Of a DNA stretch of 64,000 nt, positions 54,674-62,964 are shown piece after piece (the first letter of the stretch is position 1; every line of letters begins with the position of its first letter). The DNA is from Sediminibacillus halophilus (GTDB lineage Bacteria > Bacillota > Bacilli > Bacillales > Amphibacillaceae), in contig NZ_FNHF01000002.1 in the NCBI RefSeq assembly GCF_900103695.1, positions 310,001 through 374,000 of the forward strand, given 5' to 3'. Made by a program: the position numbers and the translations under genes. The notes under the pieces were generated by a model. That model was not told where the DNA came from. It saw nothing but the letters and a program-made list of their open reading frames with translations, and did no database searches.

Positions 54674-55627
54674 CTATCGTTCAATTCGTTGTTTCTCCCC
54701 AATCATTTCCAGTACTTCATCTAAATCGGGCAGCCCCTCATTGTCGCCTGCTACAGAGACAACCAGTGCCCCCACTGCATTAGCAAACGTCAATATCCGT
54801 TCGGGAGTCCAATTTTGCTTCCAAGCATAAATAAATCCAGCATCAAATCCGTCTCCAGCTCCGACTGTGTCGACGACTTTTCCAACTGGAAACCCAGGGA
54901 CTTGCAAGCGTTGGCCGTGTATATATCCGACACTGCCCTCTGCTCCCTTTTTGATAACGATTGCTTCTATATCATACGGCTGCATCTGAGCGACCAAGGA
55001 CTCCTCCTGTTCTTCCATTTCAAATAGAAAACTTAGCTCCTCGATCCCGGCCAGCAGGATATCGACGTCTGGGAGAAAAGATTTGAGAACTTCCCTGGCT
55101 TTTGCTTCACTCCAAAGCTTCAACCTGATATTCGGGTCAAAAGATACCTTCAATCCATGCTTCTTTGCAAGCAAAACCGCTCTTCTGACCAATTCAACAT
55201 TGCGTTCAGATATTGCGGGAAAAACCCCGGTGATATGAAGAACTTTTGCCCGTTTAATGTAATCCTCATCAATGTCTTCCAATGTCATTGTTTCGGTCGG
55301 TGATTTTTCCCGATAATAAAAGGTTTTTCCGTCCCCTGATTCGCGGATTTCTTTAAAATTGACGGAGGTCGGATATCCATCTACGAGACGGGCTTCCGTG
55401 ACATCGACGCCTTCCCCGCGCATAAAGTTAAGCACGAATTTTCCAAACTCGTCTTTTCCTACACGGCTGATCCAGCCACTGCGCAATCCAAGCCGGGCAC
55501 AGCCGACAGCAAAATTCAGTTCCGCTCCTCCCACTTTGCGTTCAAACTCGTTCACGAACCGCATTGGACCGGTATTTTTGGGATTGAAAGTGATCATTCC
55601 ATCTCCGATTGTTATTACGTCCAGCAT
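54674..55627 (-). CDS. PfkB-family sugar kinase
   Basis: 317 residues, ribokinase fold. GGAELNFAVGCARLG near 33-47 and the catalytic DTVGAGDGFDAGF near 249-261. Resembles 2-keto-3-deoxygluconate kinases, but the substrate is unproven: a KDG kinase next to HPS/PHI without an aldolase would be odd, so a ketohexose or hexulose may be the substrate. ATG 55627 has AAGGA 10 nt upstream. A strong hairpin separates it from dctM. Confidence 0.8.
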   Translation of the reverse strand: MLDVITIGDGMITFNPKNTGPMRFVNEFERKVGGAELNFAVGCARLGLRSGWISRVGKDEFGKFVLNFMRGEGVDVTEARLVDGYPTSVNFKEIRESGDGKTFYYREKSPTETMTLEDIDEDYIKRAKVLHITGVFPAISERNVELVRRAVLLAKKHGLKVSFDPNIRLKLWSEAKAREVLKSFLPDVDILLAGIEELSFLFEMEEQEESLVAQMQPYDIEAIVIKKGAEGSVGYIHGQRLQVPGFPVGKVVDTVGAGDGFDAGFIYAWKQNWTPERILTFANAVGALVVSVAGDNEGLPDLDEVLEMIGEKQRIER

Positions 55628-55654
55628 TTGAAACACTTCCTTCTTGTAAAATAG

Positions 55655-55696
55655 AAAAGCAGCCGAACATGACGCCCGGTGCGTTTGGCTGCTTTT
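55655..55696 (-). terminator. Hairpin terminator inside the TRAP-kinase operon
   Basis: AAAAGCAGCCgAAC / GTTTGGCTGCTTTT stem with a 14-nt loop, then TTTTCTATTTTAC on the minus strand. It falls between dctM and the kinase, whose ribosome-binding site starts about 20 nt later, leaving no room for another promoter. Partial termination would lower kinase-hxlAB expression. Confidence 0.75.
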
Positions 55697-55706
55697 CGGT
55701 CTCTAT

Positions 55707-56987
55707 TTAGATGTCAAACATTGTCGGCAGCCACATGAAGACGCCCGGTACAAATGCGACAAGCAAAATTACTACTAATATGATGCCGATATACGGCAGC
55801 ACAGCACGGAATGATTTGCCGATTTGCAGTTTGGCAATCTGACTTGCCAGCAAAAGACAAAGACCGTACGGCGGTGTTACTAGTCCGATCGCCAGGCACA
55901 TCATGATTACGACACCGATGTGAATTGGATCTACTCCAAGGTTCAAAGCAGTCGGTAAAACGATCGGTACAAACAAGATAATAGCCGGAACCGTATCGAG
56001 AATCATTCCGATCAACAAGAACAGCAAGATTACGGCAATGATGAACATCCACTTATACGGCATGTATTGGGTGAAGAAATTGCCGATGACTACCGGCAGA
56101 TTGTAGTAGCTGATCAAACGTCCTAATGCACTGGCAGCCGCCAAAGCAAACAACGTAAGCGAGCTTAGTTTCAATGTGTCATACAAAATAGGCATCAAAT
56201 CTTTTATTTTGATGGTGCGATAAAAGAAGAAGGAAAGAATAAACGCATAGATACAAGCGATTACTGCTGCTTCGGTCGGTGTAACGATACCTCCGACGAT
56301 TCCGCCTAAAATAATGATCGGTGTTAGAAGCGGTGGCAGGCTTTTCAAGCCTTCTTTGAGAATCTCAGCAACCTTCATCCGTTGGTGACTTGGATATCCG
56401 TGTTTTTTCGCGACAAAATTCACATAGATCATCTGCGCAATACCAATGGCAAGCCCCGGGATGATCCCGGCCATAAACATTTTCCCTACCGACACATTGG
56501 CGATGCTTCCGTAGATTACCATTGGAATACTAGGCGGGATAATCATCCCCATGGTCGAGGAAGCAGCCGTTACTGCGACGGATGTTTCTTTACTGTATTT
56601 TTCCCGAAGCATGTTCGGTATCAAAATTTTTCCGACACCAGCCGTATCGGCTGTCGATGCTCCGGAAATACCTCCGAAAAACATGGAAACAACGATGTTC
56701 GCCTGGGCCAATCCGCCTTTAATATGTCCGACAAGGGAAACGGCGAATTTGATCAACATATCGGAGATTTTTCCTTGGTTCATGATGTTGGCAGCAAGAA
56801 TGAATAATGGTACGGCCAGCAAGATAAAGGAATCAAGTCCGGAGAACATCCGTTGCACAACCGTTGTCATCGGAATCGTATCAAGCATGGCAATGCCTGC
56901 GTAAGCAGTTACTGCAATGACAAATGCGATCGGCAAACCGATAATCAACAAAACAGCGAACAACAGAACGAGTAATAGACCTGTCAT
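55707..56987 (-). CDS. TRAP transporter large permease (DctM type)
   Basis: 426 residues with about 12 hydrophobic segments. PPSIPMVIYGSIANVSVGKMF and GLVTPPYGLCLLL are DctM signature segments; they hold the Na+ sites of TRAP permeases. Na+-driven uptake suits a salt-tolerant organism. Overlaps dctQ by 4 nt. Confidence 0.95.
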   Translation of the reverse strand: MTGLLLVLLFAVLLIIGLPIAFVIAVTAYAGIAMLDTIPMTTVVQRMFSGLDSFILLAVPLFILAANIMNQGKISDMLIKFAVSLVGHIKGGLAQANIVVSMFFGGISGASTADTAGVGKILIPNMLREKYSKETSVAVTAASSTMGMIIPPSIPMVIYGSIANVSVGKMFMAGIIPGLAIGIAQMIYVNFVAKKHGYPSHQRMKVAEILKEGLKSLPPLLTPIIILGGIVGGIVTPTEAAVIACIYAFILSFFFYRTIKIKDLMPILYDTLKLSSLTLFALAAASALGRLISYYNLPVVIGNFFTQYMPYKWMFIIAVILLFLLIGMILDTVPAIILFVPIVLPTALNLGVDPIHIGVVIMMCLAIGLVTPPYGLCLLLASQIAKLQIGKSFRAVLPYIGIILVVILLVAFVPGVFMWLPTMFDI

Positions 56988-57478
56988 GCTTGATACCCTC
57001 CTTTATCCTTACGGAATTTGATGATTTCCTCGACAAGGCTTTCCAAAGCGTAAACCATGAAAGTTATTCCGGTAATTGGCAGAACCAACCACATGTAACC
57101 TTGTTTTAGCTGCGGCATGCTGTTAACCGTCCAACCCCAAAACTGCTGACTGATTTCATAGCCATCGGTAACCATGATATAGCCGAACCAGACCAGGATG
57201 AGTTGAATCACGATTTGCAGAACCAGCAATGGCAATCCTGTCAGCTTATCCAGCAAAATCGTCAGCTTGAAGTGTTCCTTTTCACGTAAGGTGACAGCCG
57301 CTCCAAAGAACACCATCCAAATGAAGGAGTACGTCGCAATCGTCGATGCCCAGAATACGGTGATTCCCGGAATATAACGGGATGCAACCTGCAGAATGAC
57401 ACACACGATAAAAACTATAAAAAAGATAGCCGCAAGTACTAATTGAGCCTTCGCTAAACCATTAATTAATTTCTTCAC
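56984..57478 (-). CDS. TRAP transporter small permease (DctQ type)
   Basis: 164 residues, four membrane helices; TIATYSFIWMVFFGAAVTLREKEHFK is a family hallmark. The GTG at 57478 (GAGGGG 8 nt upstream) is preferred over GTG 57487, which abuts the site. It is separated from dctP by a 370-nt REP-like cluster, an unusual gap inside a TRAP operon. Confidence 0.92.
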   Translation of the reverse strand: MKKLINGLAKAQLVLAAIFFIVFIVCVILQVASRYIPGITVFWASTIATYSFIWMVFFGAAVTLREKEHFKLTILLDKLTGLPLLVLQIVIQLILVWFGYIMVTDGYEISQQFWGWTVNSMPQLKQGYMWLVLPITGITFMVYALESLVEEIIKFRKDKGGYQA

Positions 57479-57532
57479 CCATAACACCCCTCAATCTAAA
57501 AACCAACCCGCCATGCACCACCAGGATACCCC

Positions 57533-57723
57533 GGGGTCAGACCCCCTAGCCGAAGTACGCCCCCGTCCACCTTGTTATGGGGTCAGTCCCCACAAGAGTG
57601 AAAGTCCCGTCATAATAGCATACTGCTAAAATTCAAGGTATAAATTCAGTGGAATGGGGTCAGTCCCCAGAATTTTTTTGAGGGGCAAATCCCTGTCGAA
57701 TTCTGGTTCTGGGGCCTGGCCCC
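57533..57723. repeat. REP-like cluster between dctP and dctQ (four cores)
   Basis: GGGGTCAGACCCC (57533-57545), GGGGTCAGTCCCC (57579-57591), GGGGTCAGTCCCC (57656-57668) and GGGGCCTGGCCCC (57711-57723). A GGAAGG / CCTTCC hairpin follows at 57734-57764. No promoter or gene is evident in the 370-nt gap. The hairpins may process the mRNA and make dctP more abundant than the permeases. Confidence 0.8.
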
Positions 57724-57846
57724 TCCTCCCTGCAGGAAGGGTGTCCCCCAAAAAACCTTCCTTTGGAGCGGCGGGTGTTTGGTTTTTTATTTATGCTGTT
57801 TTACGTTTATCCCCTTTGTTTGTTGATCACTGCGTCAGTTGGTGCC

Positions 57847-58857
57847 TTACTTCAATTCTTGAACTTTTTGATACAAGTCTTCCATTCCCAGTTTTTTGAC
57901 TGCATCTTGTCTGATCTGTTCTGTAGCGTCAATGAACGGTTGCTTATCTACCTCATTGACTTTTACTCCTTGTTCTTCCATTGCTTTCAAGGACTCTTCA
58001 GCTAATTTATCATCAGCTTCAAGTGCTGCTTTTGTCGCCTCTTCTGCTGCTTTGTCAAAAGCGGCTTTTTGTTCATCATTTAATTGGTCGTAAACTCTGT
58101 CAGCTGTAAAGAAAAGGCGGGTAGTGAAATCATGCTCTGTTTCCGAAATATAATTAGCCAGTTCATAATGGCTTGCCTGATAGATATTCGTAAAATCATT
58201 TTCCGCTGCGTCGATTACTTTGTTTTGCAATGCCTGATACATTTCATTCCAAGCTACGTTAGCCGGTTGGGCACCAAATGCTTTCCATGTATCTTGAACA
58301 ACCGGAGAGTTTTGAACACGCACTTTTACGCCTTTTAAATCCTCAGGCTTTTCGACCGGTTTGAAACCATAGTAATTGCGGACTCCTGCGGACCAGTAAC
58401 CAAGCATCTTGAAAGAAGTGTTTTCTTCGATTCTATTGAAAATAGTTTCCCCTACTTCGCCGTTGACAACTTTTTTCCAATGGTCACGACTCTCAAACAA
58501 ATAAGGAAGGGCGAAAAAATCGACATCCTGTACTGCTTGTGTCATGAACCCTGGTGAAGCAACAACCAAATCAACGGAACCGGATTCCAAGTTTTGCACC
58601 AATTCATCTTCGTTACCACCCAAGTCGCCGTCAGTGTGAACTTCCACTGTTACATCGCCATCTGTTTCTGACTCGATTACTTCCTTGAATTTTTCAAAGC
58701 CAGCGGCAAAGGCGCTATCTGAATTCAATTGCGTAGCAGCAATCAAGTTAACGCTTCCATTTTCAGCGGCATTGCTATCTTCCGTTTCGGCTCCTCCACA
58801 GGCTGTCATTACGGATAAGATTAGTGCAGAAAATATAATTCCTAATCGCTTTTTCAT
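57847..58857 (-). CDS. TRAP solute-binding lipoprotein (DctP type)
   Basis: 336 residues, lipobox MTACGG (Cys20). DctP fold with ligand-Arg region KGVKVRVQNSPVVQDTWKAFGAQP near 172-195; binds carboxylated substrates in most cases (sugar acids, dicarboxylates). Starts 1 nt after the lacI stop (TAAGATG), so it is in that operon, with AAAGGGG 9 nt upstream. Substrate not deducible. Confidence 0.93.
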   Translation of the reverse strand: MKKRLGIIFSALILSVMTACGGAETEDSNAAENGSVNLIAATQLNSDSAFAAGFEKFKEVIESETDGDVTVEVHTDGDLGGNEDELVQNLESGSVDLVVASPGFMTQAVQDVDFFALPYLFESRDHWKKVVNGEVGETIFNRIEENTSFKMLGYWSAGVRNYYGFKPVEKPEDLKGVKVRVQNSPVVQDTWKAFGAQPANVAWNEMYQALQNKVIDAAENDFTNIYQASHYELANYISETEHDFTTRLFFTADRVYDQLNDEQKAAFDKAAEEATKAALEADDKLAEESLKAMEEQGVKVNEVDKQPFIDATEQIRQDAVKKLGMEDLYQKVQELK

Positions 58858-58858
58858 C

Positions 58859-59908
58859 TTATAAAACCCCTTTGTTTAGTAGTTTTGTTTCACTAGATTC
58901 TCTTATATTGATGGTCGCCTCGAACTCATATTTTTTATCTTCCACTGGTTTGTGGTCAATCATATCCATTAGCAGACTAGCTGCTTTTTGGCCCATTTCA
59001 TAGAATGGTTGATTAATCGTGGTAATTGGTGGTTCATGCAATTCCGCCAGGTGCACTTCATCAAATACCATCAACGCTAATTCATCCGGCACCTGGATGT
59101 GCTCTTGCTTGATAAATTTCACCAACTCTACCAGAACAAGGTCACTAGCTGCCAAAATAGCTGTTGGCGGTTGTTCCAGTTCCAACATCTGCCGACAAAC
59201 ATCCTGGACATCCTTCATTTTTACGTGATGGAGGTAGGTATCCTCTATAGGCAGTTCCGCCTTCCTCAACGCTTGCTTATACCCTTCCACCCTTTCGATC
59301 CGCGTGCTCACTTTTAACGGTGCGGTGATTAGTGAAATTCGTCTGTGGCCTGCTTCAATCCAATGGTTGATCGCCTGTTCGGTAATCTTTTGGTTGTCTA
59401 CTACGACGGTCGGTATTTCTAACCCTTCGATGTAGCGATCGAGAAAAACCACCGGAATATTACGATCTTTCAAGCTCTGATAAAGCTCCCGATTATGATT
59501 GGTCGGCACGACAATCAAACCGTCTATCTGTTTGGCAAGCAGCATCTCCACATATTTTTGTTCTTTCTCAGGATTATCATCGGCGTTGCAAATAATCGTA
59601 TGGTATTCATAGTTGTAACAATAATCTTCTATTGATCTACTGACCACGGTGGAATATCGATGCAAAATATTTGAAATAATCACCCCGATGGTAAGCGTTT
59701 TCTTTTGCTTCAAACTTCTGGCCACTGTGTTCGGATGGAAACCGAGTTCTTCAATGGCTTCGGCCACTTTCTTCTTTGTTTTTTCCCCCATATAGTGATA
59801 TCGCTTGTTAACATACTGGGAAACCGTGCTTGGAGACACGCCAGCTTTCCGTGCGACATCCTTAATCGTAACTGTTTTTATAGTCTTGTCCCCCTCTCCT
59901 TCACTCAA
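58859..59908 (-). CDS. LacI-family transcriptional regulator of the TRAP locus
   Basis: About 340-349 residues: HTH VTIKDVARKAGVSPSTVSQY near the N terminus, then a periplasmic-binding-protein-like sensor domain (GVIISNILHRYS, DNQKITEQAINHW, AILAASDLV). Probably senses the transported sugar or its phosphate and acts on operators just upstream, so it would repress its own operon. The start is unclear: TTG 59908 has no spaced ribosome-binding site, while a GGAGAGGGGG site sits 8 nt before an ATA (59881). No ATG precedes the HTH. Confidence 0.88.
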   Translation of the reverse strand: MSEGEGDKTIKTVTIKDVARKAGVSPSTVSQYVNKRYHYMGEKTKKKVAEAIEELGFHPNTVARSLKQKKTLTIGVIISNILHRYSTVVSRSIEDYCYNYEYHTIICNADDNPEKEQKYVEMLLAKQIDGLIVVPTNHNRELYQSLKDRNIPVVFLDRYIEGLEIPTVVVDNQKITEQAINHWIEAGHRRISLITAPLKVSTRIERVEGYKQALRKAELPIEDTYLHHVKMKDVQDVCRQMLELEQPPTAILAASDLVLVELVKFIKQEHIQVPDELALMVFDEVHLAELHEPPITTINQPFYEMGQKAASLLMDMIDHKPVEDKKYEFEATINIRESSETKLLNKGVL

Positions 59909-59950
59909 CCTTTAGGAAAAAGGTAGAGTAAAAGATTAGCAACCGTTTAG

Positions 59951-59975
59951 TAAAACGGTTTAGTAAATCGATTTA
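59951..59975. promoter_or_regulatory. LacI-family operators upstream of lacI-dctP
   Basis: Tandem near-palindromes TAAAACGGTTTA (59951-59962) and TAAATCGATTTA (59964-59975), centre to centre 13 nt. CGTTTAG half-sites adjoin at 59944-59950 and further upstream (TAAACGG at 60060-60066; TTTAACGGATCGCTAAAT near 60018). They overlap the predicted transcription start. Confidence 0.7.
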
Positions 59976-59980
59976 GTTAG

Positions 59981-60009
59981 AGTATAATGTAAACGCATTC
60001 AGAATGCAA
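59981..60009 (-). promoter_or_regulatory. SigA-type promoter of lacI-dctP
   Basis: TTGCAT (60009-60004), 17 nt, TATACT (59986-59981). Operators begin 6 nt downstream. Confidence 0.7.
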
Positions 60010-60287
60010 CCCATAAATTTAACGGATCGCTAAATTTGTCGAAAATTATCGCAGGCTAATAAACGGTTCGCCAACCTTTCGTTCAACAGCCACTTAACTT
60101 TTTATATTTTTCTTTTCGCAATATTATTTCCACGAAAAAATTTTTTCCCTGGCATAGGATACAAGGAATATCAGATTAAACGGCAATCGAAAATGTAATT
60201 TTATGTTAAAATGAATGGGAGCCTTGTTGCAGGAACGCCGGCACACGCATGTTAAGGTAACTTTTATGGATGCAGGGAGGAAAAGAA

Positions 60288-60773
60288 GTGAGAATAACAA
60301 TTGAGACCCTACGGTTTATTTTCATCGTTTATCTACTCTCGATGGTTTGTGGTGTAATTGCCAATCTTACTTTTTCACGTATCGGTTTGTATCCGGAAAA
60401 TTATAGTTGGACTGTTGTGGTTGGTGTATTGATCCTACTATTTTTGCTTTATAAAAAAATGGGATGGGGAAAAGATTTTAATAAAACCATTCTCTGGACT
60501 TCTGTCGCTTTTGTTGTTCTGTTAGCATTGTTAATACCAGATAATTCTCCTACCTATCTACACACAACTAACTATTCCTATTCGTATGGTTTTCCATTCC
60601 CGTTTTTAACTTTACACGTAGAAAATGGGTCCGCTTTCTTTATTCCTAATCTTATTTCTGGAGGCGTTATTGGTTGGACTGCTGGAATAGGCTTGTTTGG
60701 GAACTTTTTGCTGTACTATTTTTTGTATATTTCCTTATTAAAGTTTTCAAAAATCAATCTTAAGCGTTTGTAA
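60288..60773 (+). CDS. Hypothetical membrane protein
   Basis: 161 residues, not recognised. Four to five hydrophobic segments (about 5-27, 38-55, 68-85, 110-130, 133-152). The GTG at 60288 has GGGAGG 7 nt upstream; ATG 60270 places that site inside the gene. It runs opposite to both neighbours and is followed by a divergent remnant. A Tyr/Ser-rich loop (TTNYSYSYGFPFPF) near 93-107 is distinctive. Confidence 0.6.
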   Translation: MRITIETLRFIFIVYLLSMVCGVIANLTFSRIGLYPENYSWTVVVGVLILLFLLYKKMGWGKDFNKTILWTSVAFVVLLALLIPDNSPTYLHTTNYSYSYGFPFPFLTLHVENGSAFFIPNLISGGVIGWTAGIGLFGNFLLYYFLYISLLKFSKINLKRL

Positions 60774-60800
60774 AGGAGATAGGTTGAAAATTCCAGATAA

Positions 60801-60854
60801 AGAAAAAGGCATTATCATAAGCATGTGCCGGAAAGGCAATTGCTTTGATAATGC
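60801..60854 (-). terminator. Terminator downstream of the oppF-like gene
   Basis: GCATTATCAxAAGCA / TGCTTxTGATAATGC long stem with TTTTTCTTT on the minus strand, about 155 nt past the oppF-like stop. Confidence 0.75.
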
Positions 60855-60860
60855 GAGCGT

Positions 60861-60968
60861 TTAGTCCTGCATTCCTTCACTAAAGAGCAATGTCATTTGC
60901 TTAGAAAAGTACGATTCATAATCCGGTTGCATACCGAAGAGTATTTGAGTTTCTTCTTCCTCTAACCC
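60861..60968 (-). pseudogene. Possible 3' gene remnant
   Basis: A 36-codon minus-strand frame, EEEETQILFGMQPDYESYFS onward to FSEGMQD, open and protein-like, ends between oppF and its terminator. No start or ribosome-binding site. Could be the last residue of a deleted oppF-operon gene; not recognised. Confidence 0.3.
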
Positions 60969-61010
60969 TTAGATGTTTTCTCTACGCTAAAATCACCTTG
61001 GATACAATGC

Positions 61011-61985
61011 TTATTCATAAAGATGACAAGCAACCCAATGGTTTTGTTCTTTTTCAATAAATGCCGGCTTTTCCATTGCGCATTTCTCGTATGCCTTTGG
61101 GCATCTCAAATGGAACGGGCAACCAGAAGGAGGGTTAGCAGGGTCTGGAACATCGCCCTTTAAGATGATTCTTTCCTTTTTAACTGATGGATCGTGGGAC
61201 GGTATAGCAGAAAGAAGAGACTGCGTGTAGGGGTGCAGCGGGTTGCTATACAAATCTTCAGTATTTGAGAGTTCCATCATTTGCCCTAGATACATAACAC
61301 CTACCCGGTCACTTATATGTTTTACCACATTTAAATCATGTGAGATAAATATATAGGTTAGTTTCAAGTCTTTTTGCAATTCGATTAAAAGATTTAAAAT
61401 TTGAGCCTGGATGGAAACATCAAGCGCCGACACAGCTTCATCTAGAATAACTAGCTGTGGATTAAGTATCAGAGCACGGGCAATACTGATCCGTTGGCGT
61501 TGACCCCCGCTAAATTCATGTGGATGCCTGTTTATTTGTTCTTTCGATAGTCCAACTCTTTCAGCAATTTCTACTACTTTTTGTTCTGCTTCCTTCTTAT
61601 TTGTGGTCCCATGTGTCAGTAACGGTTCCAACAGCAGTTTTTTCACAGTCATTCTAGGGTTCAGTGAACTGTAAGGATCCTGAAAAATAAGCTGTAAATC
61701 CTTCCTCATTTTTCTGAATTCTCTTTTTGAGTAATCTAACAGATTTACCCCTTTAAAGAAAACTTCCCCCTCACTCGGTTCTATGATTCTTAAAATAGAA
61801 CGACCTGTAGTAGATTTCCCGCAACCACTTTCTCCTACTAAAGCAAAAGTTTCTTGTTCCTGGACTTCAAAACTTATATCATTCACAGCTTTCACATGGT
61901 TTTTCGTCCTTTTTAAGATTCCTTCTTTTACGGGAAAATACTTTTTAAGATTTTTCACTTCTAGAACTGCTTGTTGATCAGCCAT
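61011..61985 (-). CDS. Oligopeptide/dipeptide ABC transporter ATPase (OppF/DppF type)
   Basis: 324 residues. Walker A GESGCGKST near 51, signature FSGGQRQRISIARAL, Walker B VILDEAVSALD, and the C-terminal oligopeptide-transporter domain with Cys residues (SGCPFHLRCPKAYEKC) that may bind an Fe-S cluster. The ATG at 61985 follows GAGGAGG; a frame to 62102 runs inside oppD. Next to anmK, so murein-peptide uptake is plausible. Cognate permeases and binding protein are not in the window. Confidence 0.9.
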   Translation of the reverse strand: MADQQAVLEVKNLKKYFPVKEGILKRTKNHVKAVNDISFEVQEQETFALVGESGCGKSTTGRSILRIIEPSEGEVFFKGVNLLDYSKREFRKMRKDLQLIFQDPYSSLNPRMTVKKLLLEPLLTHGTTNKKEAEQKVVEIAERVGLSKEQINRHPHEFSGGQRQRISIARALILNPQLVILDEAVSALDVSIQAQILNLLIELQKDLKLTYIFISHDLNVVKHISDRVGVMYLGQMMELSNTEDLYSNPLHPYTQSLLSAIPSHDPSVKKERIILKGDVPDPANPPSGCPFHLRCPKAYEKCAMEKPAFIEKEQNHWVACHLYE

Positions 61986-62964
61986 TGACCACTTCCTCCT
62001 CTCCATAAAGCCAGCACTTACTTTTATGATCTGCATCAATCGAAAACAAAGGTGGCGCTTGACTACGACAAATCTCCATAGCATGAGGACATCTTGAAGC
62101 AAAACGGCATCCTCCTGTCAATTGCTTGGGAGTCGGGACATTGCCTGGTATGGAATATAATTTATTCGACTTATCCCCTAGTGACTTTACCGATTCAAGT
62201 AATCCAACAGTATAGGGATGAGTGGGATTTTTAAATAGGGTTGTTACAGCAGCTTCCTCCACTACTTCCCCTGAATACATCACTGCAACTCGCTCGCATG
62301 TTTCAGCTATGACTCCCAAATCGTGGGTGATCATTAATATCGAGGTATCATAGTTATCGGTAAGTTCGTTCATCAAATCAAGAATTTGCGCTTGAATGGT
62401 TACATCGAGAGCAGTTGTTGGTTCGTCCGCAATAAGAAGCCTGGGATTACAAATTAAAGCGATGGCAATCATAATTCTTTGCCTCATTCCGCCCGACAAT
62501 TGATGTGGATATTCTTTTATCAATTGCTGCGGCCTAGGAATCCCTACTTTTTCCAACATCTCTACAGCCAACTGCCTCATTTGTTTTTTGCTATAACTTC
62601 CGTGAAATTTTAGCACTTCCATTATTTGATGTTCTATGGGATAAAGAGGATCCAAAGCGGTCATCGGTTCCTGGAATATCATAGAAATTTCATTTCCTCT
62701 GATTTTCAAGAACTCTTTTTTGGAGAGGTTTGTTAAGTCTGTGTCTCCATTAAATAGTATTTCCCCCCCACTAATTGCTAGAGCATCCGGAAGTAGATTC
62801 ATAATGGAAAGGGAAGTTAAACTCTTGCCGCTGCCTGATTCACCAACGATTCCATATTTTTGCTTTTTTTCAATAGTAAGATTGATGTTATTTATGACAT
62901 TGAATTTTTCACTGTCTGCATACAAATCTATAGAAAGGTCTTTTATTTCTAACAACGGACTCAA
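61978..62964 (-). CDS. Oligopeptide/dipeptide ABC transporter ATPase (OppD/DppD type)
   Basis: 328 residues: Walker A GESGSGKSL near 37, signature LSGGMRQRIMIA, Walker B LIADEPTTALD, then the oligopeptide domain (TGGCRFASRCPHAMEIC). TTG start 62964 has AAGGGGGA 7 nt upstream and overlaps the anmK stop (TTGA). Overlaps oppF by 8 nt. Together with anmK and oppF it forms one unit. Confidence 0.9.
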   Translation of the reverse strand: MSPLLEIKDLSIDLYADSEKFNVINNINLTIEKKQKYGIVGESGSGKSLTSLSIMNLLPDALAISGGEILFNGDTDLTNLSKKEFLKIRGNEISMIFQEPMTALDPLYPIEHQIMEVLKFHGSYSKKQMRQLAVEMLEKVGIPRPQQLIKEYPHQLSGGMRQRIMIAIALICNPRLLIADEPTTALDVTIQAQILDLMNELTDNYDTSILMITHDLGVIAETCERVAVMYSGEVVEEAAVTTLFKNPTHPYTVGLLESVKSLGDKSNKLYSIPGNVPTPKQLTGGCRFASRCPHAMEICRSQAPPLFSIDADHKSKCWLYGEEEVVNG

